Source: Kalmusia sp. IMI 367209
Taxonomy: Eukaryota; Ascomycota; Dothideomycetes; Pleosporales; Didymosphaeriaceae
Reading direction: 5' to 3'
Assembly (NCBI GenBank): GCA_027946365.1
Contig: JAPEUQ010000007.1
Coordinates: 1,240,001-1,304,000, forward strand
DNA length: 64,000 bases
Below the pieces are notes generated by a model. The model was not told the origin of the DNA. It was given only the letters and a program-made list of their open reading frames with translations, and made no database searches. This document shows, in pieces, positions 11,116 to 22,987 of this stretch (within the stretch, counting starts at the first letter, position 1; the number at the start of each line of letters is the position of its first letter). The translations under genes were made by a program, and so were the position numbers.

Positions 11116-14100
11116 ATGAACTCCCGTAAAGCCCGCGGGTCCTTGTCATCACGAATTTCGCCTCCGACGGCATCGTCGCCTATATCCCCGCCAGAGTCCG
11201 AGGATAAAGGCTCCGACATGACTATCCAGTCAGGAGTTCACCCACAGTCGCAGCCTTCATCCATGTCAATAAACATGAGTTTACAAAACAACCAAAGACC
11301 AAAGCTCTCTGAGATCCTCAGTAATAATGCGCCGCCGCCGTGGACTCTTAGCTCATTTATGGCCTTTCTCTCTCAGAACCACTGTATTCAGAACCTTGAG
11401 TTTATTATGGACGCCTCGCGATACCGAAAACACTACTCAAAAATGGTCAATCGCCATCCAGGCACCCTCATATCTCCCCTCTCTGATGAGTGCGTCTACG
11501 TGCTTATGCTCTGGAGACGTATGATAGATGCCTACATTCGCGAGTCAAGCCCGCGCGAGGTAAGTCTAGTCTTTCTTTCTTCTTCCCCGTCTTCTTCTTC
11601 GTCTAACATAATGATTGGGTTAATCTGCCTCCCGACGTGCGCGACACGCTTTTACATTTCTCCGACTCATACATTCCACCACACCCATCATCATTAGATG
11701 GGGTCGTAAAAAAAATCTACGAATTAATGGAAGAAAGCGTCCTCGTTTCATTCCTGAACTCGGCTTCATCGCAAACCGCGTATCCTGTTACAAGTGCTCA
11801 TGAGAGCCACGACTCGAGCACAAGTCGCTCTTCATTACGGAGCTACGATGAACCCACGCTTTACCACACTCGCAGCCAGCCGCATAAATCATCCTCTTAC
11901 CAGCGTGCTTCGGTGCCGTCGTCACTCACATCGAACTTCATGCACGCCCGTTCCTTTTTTCATTCCCGATTCCACCCCACACCATCGTCGGCCTCACCGC
12001 CGACTGGTGGTTCTTCCGGCTATGCAAGTGAAAATGACGCGTTGACGGATGACTCGGGCAGCGGGAGCCTCTCTAGCACGACCGCTTATCCCATGACCGA
12101 TTCCCATCAAGCTTACTACGAAAACGAATCAAATAGCGGCAGGCCCATTCCTAGGACGAACTATCCTGACATCCTCCGCTCCCCCAGAGACACTTGGAAG
12201 CGGGTCAGTAGCAAGCCGTGGCCGAAGAACAGAAGTGGAAGCTATCCACTCGAGGAAGAGCAGCCTAAGAAAGAAACAGCCAAGGAAGAGAAAGACCAAC
12301 CAGAACGAGAAAGGGATAAGCGCGAGCGTCTGAAGATGGAGGAGAAGGAAGCGAAGGCGAGGGAGGCAGGGGAGCAGGAGCTTCTCGTGCTCGCCAGGGA
12401 AGTAGAAGTGAGGGAGAAGGCCCGGATCGAAGCTCAGGATGCAGATACGAGCTTCGAGTGGGCCGAGTGGGGTAATTTCCATGTTCCATCGAACCCACTA
12501 CCGCCAGATGCGCAACTCGCACCCATCCCAAATAATGGCCAATCCAGCTCTTATAAGCAAGTCCTCGAAACGATGGATACAGTCAGTATTGAACAGGAAG
12601 ATAACTTATTCCCTTCTTCTATTCTGGGTCCGTTTGAAAATGTGGACCCTGCGGACGGTCCGTTGGACAATATGCGGGCCATGCTCGACGCAAAGGCTCG
12701 AACTGGAGGTAAAGTTTTCCCTGAAACGCGACTTAGAGACCCCGAGGGCATTCGCGAAGGCCCCCCAATGAAACAAAAGGATAAACGAGATGTTGAGGAT
12801 GACAATGCTTCGGTGATATCTTCATACGCTGCCTCCATCTTTTCAATACAGTCCGCCGCTTCATCAGCAACGAATCTAGCGAAAGGCAGTGGATATTCGG
12901 TAGACGAAATAACTACAGCTACAGAAGACCTTCTCGCCTTACTTCAAAATGACGTCGATCTTACTCCACTCTATCTAACCGCAATTAAAGACCCCAGCAT
13001 CGGGCCACAGAGGTTACAACGAAACTTGAGAAGAATCTTCAAGCAATATGCTGAACACCTGAAAACTGAAGCAAAAGATCGGCTCGAGTTTCTGGCATCT
13101 CGGTTAGTCTCATTGAAGGCTGGGTCCATGTCACAATCTATCGTTGAGCACTGTACTGGGATTGCTGCAAAGACACGACATGGGAAGCTGCACAAGGTGA
13201 GGGTGGAAGAGAATTATGATGATGAATGGGAGGAGGAAGATGAAGTAGAAGAAGAAGCAATGTTCGTGGACGACACTGAATTCGAAGACCTTATCGCCTT
13301 TCGTGAATTCCTTCTCGGTAGCAGTGCGTTCGAAACTTTGCGTACTCGGATCCAAAATTTCGTGTTGCCGAAGCCTTCTCGAACTACGAGGCGAGAGATC
13401 GCGACCAAGGAAGACGGAAAGGGAATTCACTTGGAGATAGAAGATTCAGAGCGTGGAAATATTAAGACTGCGAGGATACTCGGGCGCATAATGCGAACTT
13501 TTGATGCATTCCTGATTGCTATTGGACACCTGGAACCCCCGCTAGAGCCTGCAATGGTGCGGCTTAGGTGGAAATGTGTAAGTCTCCTCAACGCCCCATA
13601 TTACTCACCGAAGCATATGTGATCTGACCGTCAATAGAGATGTGGAGAAAAATTCACAAGTGATATTAGGGAATATGAGGCTGGCGGCATCTCTGAGCTA
13701 ATAGCTCATGTGGAAAAGTCAATAGGAAGCCAAGTGACTTCGACGCCGTATTCTCCGAATAGTACCAACCAGAGATATATTTACCAACGGCCCGGTCTAT
13801 GGCTCCAAAAGGCCGTTATAAGAATCGCGGCCACTTTCAAACGACCGTCCAAACAAAGCGCGTTACCACAACACAGCCCCAATACCACGTCGATACACTC
13901 AGCTCAATACGTAAACCCGCAACAAAAGATAATCCATCTCCTAGCGTGTATGCATAGTGGGCACTACGGGAAGAGTCTATATCAAGATTCCATCGACACC
14001 ATCGACACGGACCGCAAACTCTTCTGGTTCTTGCGTCAACAGTTTACTCGCTGTCGTGGCCGCTTCTGCACGATACTCTCTTTGAAGACGGTCAAAAGTA

Positions 14101-14612
14101 TTTATTTCGTTAAGTTTAACCTCTTTATAGGCGGTAGTGTTGAAGTGCGTCATCACAGCCACTGCTGCGAGAATATCTGTGAATGCATACCACCTCAATC
14201 CCGCGTTGAACCCTCACCTCAAGCAGAATACCGCTGTAAGCCTGCTGGTCCACTAAAAGGTGGACCACCTATTCTTCCAGATATGCTTTCGCACTATTTC
14301 ATAAAGCCATCTTGTATTAGTGAGCAGGATAATTCAGTACTGACTCGACTGCCAAAGCGCATTTGTGGTGAATTGCAGAGCAAGATAGGAGAACCAGCAG
14401 AAGGATGGGGTATCTACTATCAAGAGGGCTGGGATGGGGATATTATAACACTTGTGGCATCCATAATGTTTATAGTTGGGAGTTTGTTGTTTGGAATACT
14501 GTGGTCTTATTTCAAGATGGACATTCAAGGGGCATTTGGTGTAAGTGCATATATTATGACAGCGGGTGCGTTATTCATTTCTCTTGTTGCTATGAGAGCG
14601 GGTCGGGTATGA
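11116..14612 (+). CDS. RGS-domain protein fused to a fungal C-terminal membrane domain
   Basis: Model: 11116-11559, 11619-13577, 13638-14612; 1125 residues. Residues about 75-200 form an RGS domain (P-W-T-L-S-S-F, then L-E-F-I-M-D, and after the intron K-K-I-Y-E-L-M-E-E-S), the fold that speeds GTP hydrolysis on G-alpha subunits. A long Ser/Pro-rich linker and a charged helical stretch follow. The rest matches in style a widespread fungal family with C-R-C-G-E at the second intron, C-C-E-N-I-C-E-C-I-P-P, P-A-E-G-W-G-I-Y and two C-terminal membrane helices. No stop separates the two halves across about 2 kb. Intron 2 (13578-13637) is ordinary (GTAAGT, CTGAC, TAG). Intron 1 (11560-11618) has GTAAGT and a CTAAC branch point but ends TTGG. 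If intron 1 is retained, translation stops at 11697 after 193 residues. The fusion could place RGS activity at a membrane; that role is inferred. Confidence 0.72.
11560..11618 (+). other. Intron with non-canonical 3' splice site (GT-GG)
   Basis: The 59-bp segment starts GTAAGT and carries a perfect CTAAC branch site at 11602-11606. The position where AG is expected (11617-11618) reads GG. Joining 11559 to 11619 restores the RGS frame (R-E then V-N-L-P-P-D). No AG occurs between the branch site and 11696, and using that later AG leads immediately to a stop. It is either a true GT-GG intron, a mutation, or a base-call error. Confidence 0.7.
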
Positions 14613-15514
14613 ATTTGCATGGAAGATCATGGAAGACAGGCAAAAGTGAATATATAAAGCAACCTACAATGATGCACCTACGCTTGTGACCATGCTGCAA
14701 TGTCATGCTACCAGGCTGATATAATAGTTAATCGCATTCTTACAATTCGCCCATACTTGAGGGAAGATGGAGTAACTCGTTCGCTAGATCGCGCAGCGGC
14801 GTTGCTAAAGTATAATCTAGCTGGTAGGTGTGATGAAATACACTTAAGAGGAGGATGCTGGGACAGGCGGCTGCAGGGTGGCTGGAGGACAATGCGATGA
14901 TTTGTCTCTATGTCACGGAATATATCATGAATTTCAAGATAAGCCACATATAATTAAATTTCCTTACCCAAAGTAACGAAGTGCTCCGTAAGGACTTTTC
15001 AGCATATGCAATAGATGCTTTGTAATTCTAGAGCATCTCCATATGGACCATGAGGTGTCTATCTTCCTAGGAGAAAAGTAGCCTTACCTAGAACCTTCTA
15101 ATGCCTACAGAAGCGTATAAACAATCATTTGCTTGCGGGTGCTTATTAGCGCCTATTTGCTGCAGCCTTGAGGTTTTACGGATCGCTTGTTCAATAGCAT
15201 GATCCGAGCAACCGCGTCATGACTTAGGGGTAGTACGCTCGTGAGCAGGAGCAAGCGCAGAAGCGAAGTTTTCTAGCCCACCCGCTGAAAATATGTAAAG
15301 GAGACTAATACCCTAATTTGATGTCCTATCCCAATATACTAGCACTGTTGACATCATCTGCACGTCTCACTCCGGACTCACTCACCCAAGCCAGTTCGCT
15401 CAAAATAGAGCTTGATTACGTGGGTTCTTAGACTAACAAAACACTATAAAAATCCGACCCAGACGTGAAGATTAAGTCCATATTTCACACCACAACAATC
15501 ACCCACAAATCAAT
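14613..15514. other. Intergenic region
   Basis: This 0.9-kb, fairly AT-rich region follows the RGS fusion and precedes the four-exon gene. Its last 70 bp hold the TATA element listed separately. No other gene or repeat is supported. Confidence 0.4.
15445..15452 (+). promoter_or_regulatory. TATA box
   Basis: TATAAAAA lies 70 bp before the ATG at 15515, followed by a CA-rich leader (CACCACAACAATCACCC), the usual layout of a fungal core promoter. Confidence 0.5.
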
Positions 15515-16574
15515 ATGTCAAGCACCACCGGCAGAGGAACCCAACGGGGCAACAAGCTCAACCTCAACTCAACCTCTGAAATCCACAATAATATGATTTC
15601 TATGCCCAAGCTCGCGAGGCCTTCAAGATCTGTTTATCCTGCTGCACCAGGGGAGCCCGATTCGGACGAACTCATTCGCGAGATCCCTTCCCCAGAGCAG
15701 GCTTTCAGCGACTTCCAAAGCGTGCCTTCCGGACAGGTAAGCCCGCTGATCTAGCGTTGCACAAACAATGCTTCCAGAGTGCATGCTAATTATGCTAGAT
15801 GCCGTGGCGAGATGTTCCTTCGATCATCATCGCGCACCTCAGCAATCCGCAGACGTCAGGCGTGGAGCCGTCGTGGCAGCAATTGCTGCAACATTTTACG
15901 CTGGAGGACAAAGCGCTGGACGGCGAGGGCAACTTGCAAGACCTGTAGGCCTCCCTTCAGTTCGAGAAAAACCGTGAACTTGCTAATTGTTCATCCACTC
16001 TAGATATATCTTCGTCACGCGTCTTGTGATCCCCAACGCAATCATCAAGAACCGCCGCATGCTGCATGAGCTGTACATGCACCACCGGAACCTCCCGCCG
16101 AACCTGCGCCTACGGTAAGCTTTTTATTTTATTTTATTCGAACGTTATTGCAAGCAAACGCTGACCGTTGTCCTTCTCTTCAGCTACGATTCCTGGATCC
16201 CTGAGCCGGGCCATCAATACATTCCTCCCGCTGCCGAGGACTCTCTCCCGTACCCAATTCGAGCAGTTCGTCCGGTCTTGCGCTCATCCCCTACGCCTAA
16301 TGGGGCTAGTTTCATGCAATGGCTACATCTGCAACCAAACACGCCTATTCACCTGCGCCCCGTTCCGGTGCAATTGAGGCATTGGCCAAGCCAGCTGGAT
16401 GAATATCTGAACGAGAACGAGGGCCACGTGAGGTCTCTTCGGCCCGGTGCGCTTCTGGCTCGGACAGCTCGAGTGTTGCATCTTTCTTGGTGGCTTTCGG
16501 GCATCAATGCGAGGTTGGAGGCGTTCCAGGCTGTAGGGTGGATCGGAATCCAGAGCGAGGTTGCCCCGGGGTAG
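15515..16574 (+). CDS. Unrecognised four-exon protein, 289 residues
   Basis: Exons 15515-15736, 15799-15944, 16004-16114 and 16184-16574 join in phase across three normal GT-AG introns of 62, 59 and 69 bp. The start is supported by the TATA box 70 bp upstream. The N-terminal 80 residues are polar and probably disordered. The middle reads M-P-W-R-D-V-P, then Y-I-F-V-T-R-L-V-I-P-N-A and K-N-R-R-M-L-H-E-L-Y, a mixed hydrophobic/basic helical region. The C-terminal third is Pro- and Trp-rich (L-H-L-S-W-W-L-S-G). I see no signal peptide, membrane segment or catalytic motif and do not recognise the family. It is convergent with the MFS transporter gene. The splicing pattern is the main evidence that it is real. 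Confidence 0.65.
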
Positions 16575-16899
16575 TGGTATATAGTGGGATGGCGGAGCTG
16601 TGAGATGTTTGCTTATGGGTACGGCTGTATACTTGTTGTGGATTTGTCGTCCACTTATTCTATAATGCCAATTCTATCTTTGAAAATATGGCAAGCTTCG
16701 TTGAAATCCCTGCGGGTTCTGTACTACCGGAAGCTGGCGCGCATGCATGTAAAGCGGACCAGTCTGCCACGATTGTATTCAAACAGCTTAGCTAACGATA
16801 CACTTAAGACATGCTAGATCTCCGACGCACAGATTATCTATACCGAGGACCATACTTCGTACACTAGGTGCAACCCTATCATTCCTCTTCGTCACCCTT
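16575..16899. other. Convergent 3' spacer
   Basis: This 325-bp spacer between two converging genes holds their 3' untranslated regions. Nothing else is seen. Confidence 0.4.
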
Positions 16900-18880
16900 T
16901 CACATCCTATGCACCTTACTATTTCGGCTCCACCTCCTGAAAGTCTTTCCCTTCCACCAAAACAAGCCCCCAAATAAACACCACAGCAGGATCAAACTGG
17001 CATTTGTCATGATTGGTGGCACGAACCCAGCCTCCTCTGTCCAAGGCGTAATGAACTTGCTAAACCCGTACCCCCAAACATTCTTGTTCACCGTAATGCT
17101 AACGAACAGACTTCCGGCGACAGGCTTGTAGCTATCAACAGCGTACGTGCTTACTATGCCAGGAATGGCGGCGACCTGAATCCCCGCGCACGTGAAGCCA
17201 ATGATGACAATGGCTTGCCATGGCCAGTGGTTGTCATAGCCAACCGAGACAACAATGTTGCCGAGGTACATGATGATGATATAGGGTATCAAGGCGGGAA
17301 GACGCATTTCGGGCTCGCGGATGCCGTTGTTGCGGCGTGTGGAACGTGCAGAGATCCAGTCGGACAGAGGACCTGCGGTGAAGAGGCCGATGAAGGCACC
17401 GACAAGGATGGCGAAGTTCATGAAGCCTGTGATAACACGTCAGCATGTGTAGTTCACATAGAGAAGCACAAGGCGGTAAGAGGAGAGGTGGCGTACCAAT
17501 AGATATAGGCTTGAAGTTGTATGGAGGTGCTGCAAATGCTTGGCTCTGTGTCAAATTAAGCGTGAGGAAAGAGCTGCAGCTCCACGACACGACAAAGCTC
17601 GCAAACTCGACGATCGGGAAGGCGAATAGTTTCCAAGGAATCCAGAGGTCCATAAGAATGCTCTTGAATGGATGTGCGTTCGATTGGAACACCTTCCATT
17701 GCTGCTTGCTCGGCGTGCCTTTGCCCAAGTATGGATCACGCGCAGCGGTTTCTTCACGCGTGAGACCGTCGGTGTTGGGCAGTGCTGAGCCTGCGGTGGG
17801 AACATGTCTGATCTTTTCCGTTTCGCCGTTGCTCTCCGCGTCATCGATGTTATCGTTATGAGAGGCGTGAGTCTTTTCTGTAGATGGATCTACAAGACTG
17901 CCTTTGGTAGTATCTGACTCGGCGATCGCGCTCACATCATGCGCCCGATGGAACTTCGTCTCCGGGAACATGAAAACGACCATTAGGAAACTTAATCCCA
18001 ACAATCCGGTATTGAACCACCAGAAGCTCCTCCAACCTGTGTTCTCGACCATAGCTCCATTGATGATCGGTCCAACCATGAGGGAGCCCTTGACTTGAGT
18101 CAGTTACTTGTCCTAAAGACATGATGCAGCAAAAAGGTTTTCGACTGCGCTTGTATAGTTCTAATACTTACCATATATACGACCCAGTAAAGTGTGTTCC
18201 ATTTTCCACGGTCGTGCAGGAAGAAGATGTCAGCGATCACGGCTGGCATTATCGTTTCAGCAGGCCCAGCACCAATGCCATTAACGACACAGGCTCCCAT
18301 GAAGGATCCGTAAGACGTGGCTTTAGCGCGCCAAATAGAGCTCCCGAAGTTGATCAGTTGTGAGAGCAGGTAGACGGGGCGGCGGCCAAATGAGGTGCTG
18401 ATAGGAACCCTACGCAACAGTCAGAACCCAGTCAAGTACTCTTTCATCACGTTAACTGGAACATACCACAGGAAGTTACTGAAACCCAGCACCAGAATAC
18501 AAACACCCGTAAATTGCACTGCATCTGCCAGCCCACATTCGAAAGCTGACATGAGTGCTGGAAAGGCTGGAGCCAACGCCAGCGGTCCAAACCCCTGCGT
18601 AAACGTCACCATACTCGCACTTGTGATACACGCGATCTTCCACGTCGTGCTCCAATTCAACGGATCGTGAGGGTTGTCTGATGGTTGAGGGACGAGAACG
18701 GTGCGCCCGGCTCCCTTGACGAAGTGGTGCGAGCCCACATCTGCCATGATCTCAGTGCCGGGCAGGATCTCGGTGTGGAGCTCGCGCTCGATTTGGCGAA
18801 TTTCCTGGGGTTGATGTTCAGCTATAGTGGATGGAGAGGATGGGAGTAGAAATTACATTTTCATCTTGGCTCATCTCCAT
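16900..18880 (-). CDS. MFS transporter, drug:H+ antiporter type
   Basis: Five exons on the minus strand: 18857-18880, 18467-18804, 18172-18409, 17497-18088 and 16900-17426, joined by GT-AG introns of 52, 57, 83 and 70 bp, give 572 residues. The first exon is only eight codons (MEMSQDEN). A soluble N-terminus with D-N-P-H-D-P-L-N-W, typical of fungal 12-spanner MFS proteins, precedes the first helix. The A-motif region reads S-T-S-F-G-R-R-P-V-Y, with N-G-I-G-A-G-P-A-E-T further on. A long hydrophilic loop in the middle (about 110 residues, acidic) splits the two six-helix halves. It should export or import a small organic solute at the plasma membrane, driven by protons; the substrate cannot be told. 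No biosynthetic neighbours suggest one. Confidence 0.85.
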
Positions 18881-19981
18881 GTTGGACAACTTCTCCTTCT
18901 AGGTCTCTATCGTAGTGAAAAGAATGAATGTCGCAGCTGTGCACTAAAGGAAGCTCGACGAGCACAGGGGTTGTGATATACCACCCTCAAGCTGCGGCGG
19001 CTTATTTCCGCTCTATCTCGGTACTTAATCGAGGGAAGGGAAAAAGGCCTCTCCTAGTGCAAGCGTGCGGCGTGACCAGGAATGGCCCCGACGTGTATAC
19101 CAATGAGATCTCAATCGCATCAACCTCCGCTGGGTGGAGTGGACTATTAGGAGGGCTGAAGGTACACTATCCGGCGCAAACGAACGGCAGTTGCTAGCAT
19201 GGCTATATACCTGTCGGACTTAGCTCTACTTTTGTCTGTTGTGCAGATCAAGACCCGTGGCTTGCACCGAGTGCAAGGATGTATGTACTCTGACGCCAGC
19301 AGCTGCATGGCGGTTATCTCTCTCGCCTCAGCTGTCCATCTCTTCCTAAGCTCATGGAACAAAATTCCTTACGCTTGCAGCTATGTCTCAAGTCAACTGC
19401 CGTATCAGCTAACGTTCGCACCACGGCACGCTAACTCCCAATCCCCAGAATCTAGCTGGACGGCACGCGAGGAGCACAGACACCCCGCATGAAGCTACGG
19501 CGCGTCTCCATAGGTACCGAAGTGATAGGTCCAGTCGCGACAAGCATGTTCTCGACCTCCGTTGGTGTGTAATTGGCAGAATGGCCGCCTAACTGTGATG
19601 ACGTTGGCGCAGTATTGTGGCGTTTCAGGAGTGTGCGGGGGGAACTGGGGCACAGACGGCAGACGGTCTGGAACGCGGGGAAGAAGGGGCGGAGGATGAA
19701 CACGGCTTGTGCTTGTATCTACTACCAACAAAATATTTCGGACGTCGCTCGAGGCCTTTCCAATATCATCAATTAAATAAGTCTTAGACGAAGCCTGCCG
19801 ATGGTGAAATGCGGCAGCAGGTATCATTGCATAACAAAATAGCATATCGTTCGGCTCCAAAACATCGTCTTAACGAGCCCCAGGTCGTCATATACAGATC
19901 GATTATTTCCCACTCCCATCTGAACACCAATATTTACAGCCAAGCCCATACATAGCCCAATCTTATCTTAAAGTCGATGCT
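18881..19981. other. Intergenic region
   Basis: The region holds the promoter of the MFS transporter (reading left) and the 3' flank of the Rab GAP. Several short open frames on both strands have no protein-like composition. No repeat or RNA gene is seen. Confidence 0.4.
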
Positions 19982-22900
19982 TTACTTTGGTATCGTAGCG
20001 TTGTTCGTACTCGCCGTTCTCTTCCACCCGCCCCAACCCCACCCGCCTCCTGTGTTAGCAGCAGGCGTGGGAGCTGGTGTTGCTGTTACTACAGGCGGCG
20101 TTGATTTGGCCGCAGGCGGCGTCTGCACACCCATTGCTCTCTTCATGCTCTCAAACTTATTCTTAATCTCTTCCAATTCTTGCTTCGCGATCGCTTCCGC
20201 CGTCTTCGCGTTGACAAGCTCTAGTAGCAAAGCTTCGTTGTCTGCCGGACTTTGATTCTCTGTGGTAGTAAGGACCTGCTGCGTTGCAAGTGACGAGGAG
20301 CGCTTTGCGAAAGAATGTGGTGCTTTCTGAGATTTCGTTGATCCTGACCGACCCAGGCGGAACTCACGTAAGCCGCCCGTCGTTGACATCACGCTGTCTG
20401 TTGTATTCGATCTTGATAAGGATGGCGTTGAATCAGGCGTCGAGTCTGAAAAGGGAACTGATCCTTTCCGAGCGTTCTGTCTCAGGTCTTGTATCGTTTT
20501 CTCTAACTTCTGATTTTGATTGTACGAGTCTTGCAGACGGTGCCGCGTCTCCTTTAGGGCCTCGCGTGATATGTTCAAGTCTGCTTGTACATCATTCAGA
20601 TCTCTAGCTACGGCTTGTGCTCGTAGCGTCTCTGAAGTCAGTTGTTCCTTTGTACGGGCCAAATTATCGCGCAAAACCTGCTTTGTTTCAAACATAGAAG
20701 ATGCGCGATGGTGCGTCTGATGTGTCGGGAATCTCTTGTCCAAGATTTCGGCAGCCTCTTGTAATTCTTGCGGCATGGGCGCAGTGGGCTCATCACCCGT
20801 AGGTTGTATAAGTGTAGCAGCTGTGATGGTGGTCCTGCGGCGAGATGCTCGATCCGAAGGTGCAGCGAGAGATGATTGCTTCTGCCGCATTTTATCGAGG
20901 ACTTCTCGTACAATACGATGGTCCTCCTTCCTCTCTTCTCGCTGCTTCTGCACTGCAGCTTCCAATTCGCTGTTTGAGCGTTGCAGCTGGCTAATAGACA
21001 TAAGCAGCTGCTCAATCTGGTAATGCAAATCTCTGTCGTTAGACGAATGGCCGGTTTTGATAGATATGGCTTTTGATTCATGACCAGTTTTGACAGAGAG
21101 AGCATCGCCAGATGATGCTCGTGATAGCTCTGTCAGCGCCGTGCTCTGGGTGTTGGTTGATGTCTCGGACCCATCCGTTGAGTTTAGGGTAGCAAGACTT
21201 TGTTTAGAAGGTGTTCTCCGCAAGAAGCTCATTGGTCTTGATGGAGCAGTCAGGCCAGGACTGAGTGCGACAGATTTGGTGGAGGAATTTGAAGGACCCC
21301 ATAATCGCCCGAGAAAGGATGTAGCAGATTTCTGTACCTTGGTCGTAGACACACCTTCTTGCTCTTCCTTGAAGCTTGCCTCCAGACCCTGGAGCCTCTC
21401 CCGTGTGACATCGTTTGTGAAGCTGACGAAATCGTTGACGAGATCGTCTGCGGACTTCGCGTTACGCCCATACGGGTCCCATAGCGACCTCCCTAAAAGA
21501 AGTTGCATGACATCTTCGAATTCAGTCAACGCGAGTATTCTGGCTTCATTTCTCTTCATGAGAGCAAGTGCTACGCGCATAATAGTTTCCGATGCACCCT
21601 CAGCGAATAATACATCGTAAATTCGGAAGAGCATGGGTAGCGGGCAGGTTACGGCGAAAAATGATAGAAACCACTGCGACAAGTAGGCCGATTCCACTTG
21701 CAGTTCGTCGAGATGGGCTGCTAGTTTGGGCATATGCTGGTGCAGCAGACGCTGGAATTGGAATATGCGGAGGTGCAGTCCAGAGAGATCGGGTAAGAAG
21801 CATGAGCGTAGATCGTAGTCCTCCATGAGCCTAGCCTTTGTTAGCAAAGAGATGAGGTTGGTATGAATGACTGTACACGTACCGCACAAGCACACAGAAA
21901 GCTTCCTTGTCGCCCATTTGCATTAGGAGCGGACCGACCAAGAAGCCCAACCCCTGGCAGTATCCAATCTTGTGGTCATAAAGGCTGAAGCACTTGAGTA
22001 CGCGCCCAAGCATCTTTTGGCCTTCGCCCTCGGGGTCCTTGAACATGTCTACGCCTGGAAAACTCCTGCCCAAGTCTTTGTTAATGATATTCTCGTACGG
22101 ACTTGACTCGCCACATAGCTGGTCGTACTGGTCCTCAATCAATTTTGCCCTTGCTCCAGAAGCACTCTGCCACACTACTCCGCGCAACGGTGCCGGGATA
22201 CCACCGCGAATCTTGTTTAGCGTAAGCGTTGGTAGTCGTTGTACCGTCTGTGGGTAGTCTCGCACGAGGGCGGCCCAGAATTCGAGCTCGGTCATGGGTG
22301 GCGGCGAGGGCAGCTGTGAGAAGCGCACTTGTGAGGCATCGTCCTCGACAAGCTTCTTCAGTTGGTGGATCGAAGGCGGTCGGGATTGCGATCGAGCACG
22401 GGCAACCTTCATACTGGCCTTTGAGTCGGCCATGATGGCGTTGTTCTCTTGCTCCAGACGCGCAAGGAGGAGCGCCATTGCCTGCGCATGTTAGTCACTG
22501 CCTCGTCACACGGGTGACCATGAGAGCTCACCTCATCCTGACCCTCCTCCTGCGGCACTTGCTCCTCCTTCTTCTCCAGCTCGGCCCAGTCGACCTGTGC
22601 GCTTTGGTCAGAGCCGTTGCTGTTACTTCTCGACCGCTGGGTAGACGTCGGTGTCTTCGGGGAATCTGCGTCTGAAAGTGATATGGTCGGACTGTCAAGC
22701 GTAGGGCTACCGCTTCCATCCTGGGTGCCGCGTCGGCCAAATGCCTTCATGATCTCGACAGAGCTCGGACGCGAAGAGTTTCTGTTCTCCTCCTCGACGG
22801 TTATGGCGGGCTGCTGCAGCGCTGGCGAAACAGGATCGTCTTCGGCGACGGGCGCACCATCAGTCTCGGATAGCGGGACCGTCACCATCGAATCAGTCGG

Positions 22901-22987
22901 GAGCCGCTGGCTGTCGATGTGAATCCTAGGGGCGCGTCCCATGTTCTCCTTGCCCTTGGGGGCATTCGTCTCCTGCTCAGCGTCCAT
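19982..22987 (-). CDS. gyp5: TBC-domain Rab GTPase-activating protein, Gyp5-like
   Basis: Three exons (22532-22987, 21883-22481, 19982-21830) with 50- and 52-bp introns give 967 residues. A Ser/Pro-rich N-terminus leads into a TBC domain at about residues 240-440. The two catalytic fingers are visible: I-I-N-K-D-L-G-R (the IxxDxxR arginine finger) and G-Y-C-Q-G (the YxQ glutamine finger). R-L-M-E-D-Y-D-L-R spans the second splice junction. The C-terminal half is a long coiled coil (heptads around residues 620-880) ending in a Gly/Trp-rich tail. This layout matches yeast Gyp5/Gyl1 and animal Evi5, which inactivate Sec4/Ypt1-type Rabs in polarised exocytosis. The family assignment is strong; the gene symbol is by analogy. 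The acceptor at 21831 was chosen because an alternative AG six bases upstream breaks the frame. Confidence 0.88.

Noticed and set aside
11698..11760. Using the AG at 11696-11697 as acceptor for the first RGS-fusion intron
   Set aside because: Phase then gives M-G-S and an immediate stop, and it removes conserved RGS sequence.
19495..19860. 121-codon minus-strand frame downstream of the Rab GAP gene
   Set aside because: Pro/His/Arg-rich, lies in 3' flank, no start context or neighbour exon.
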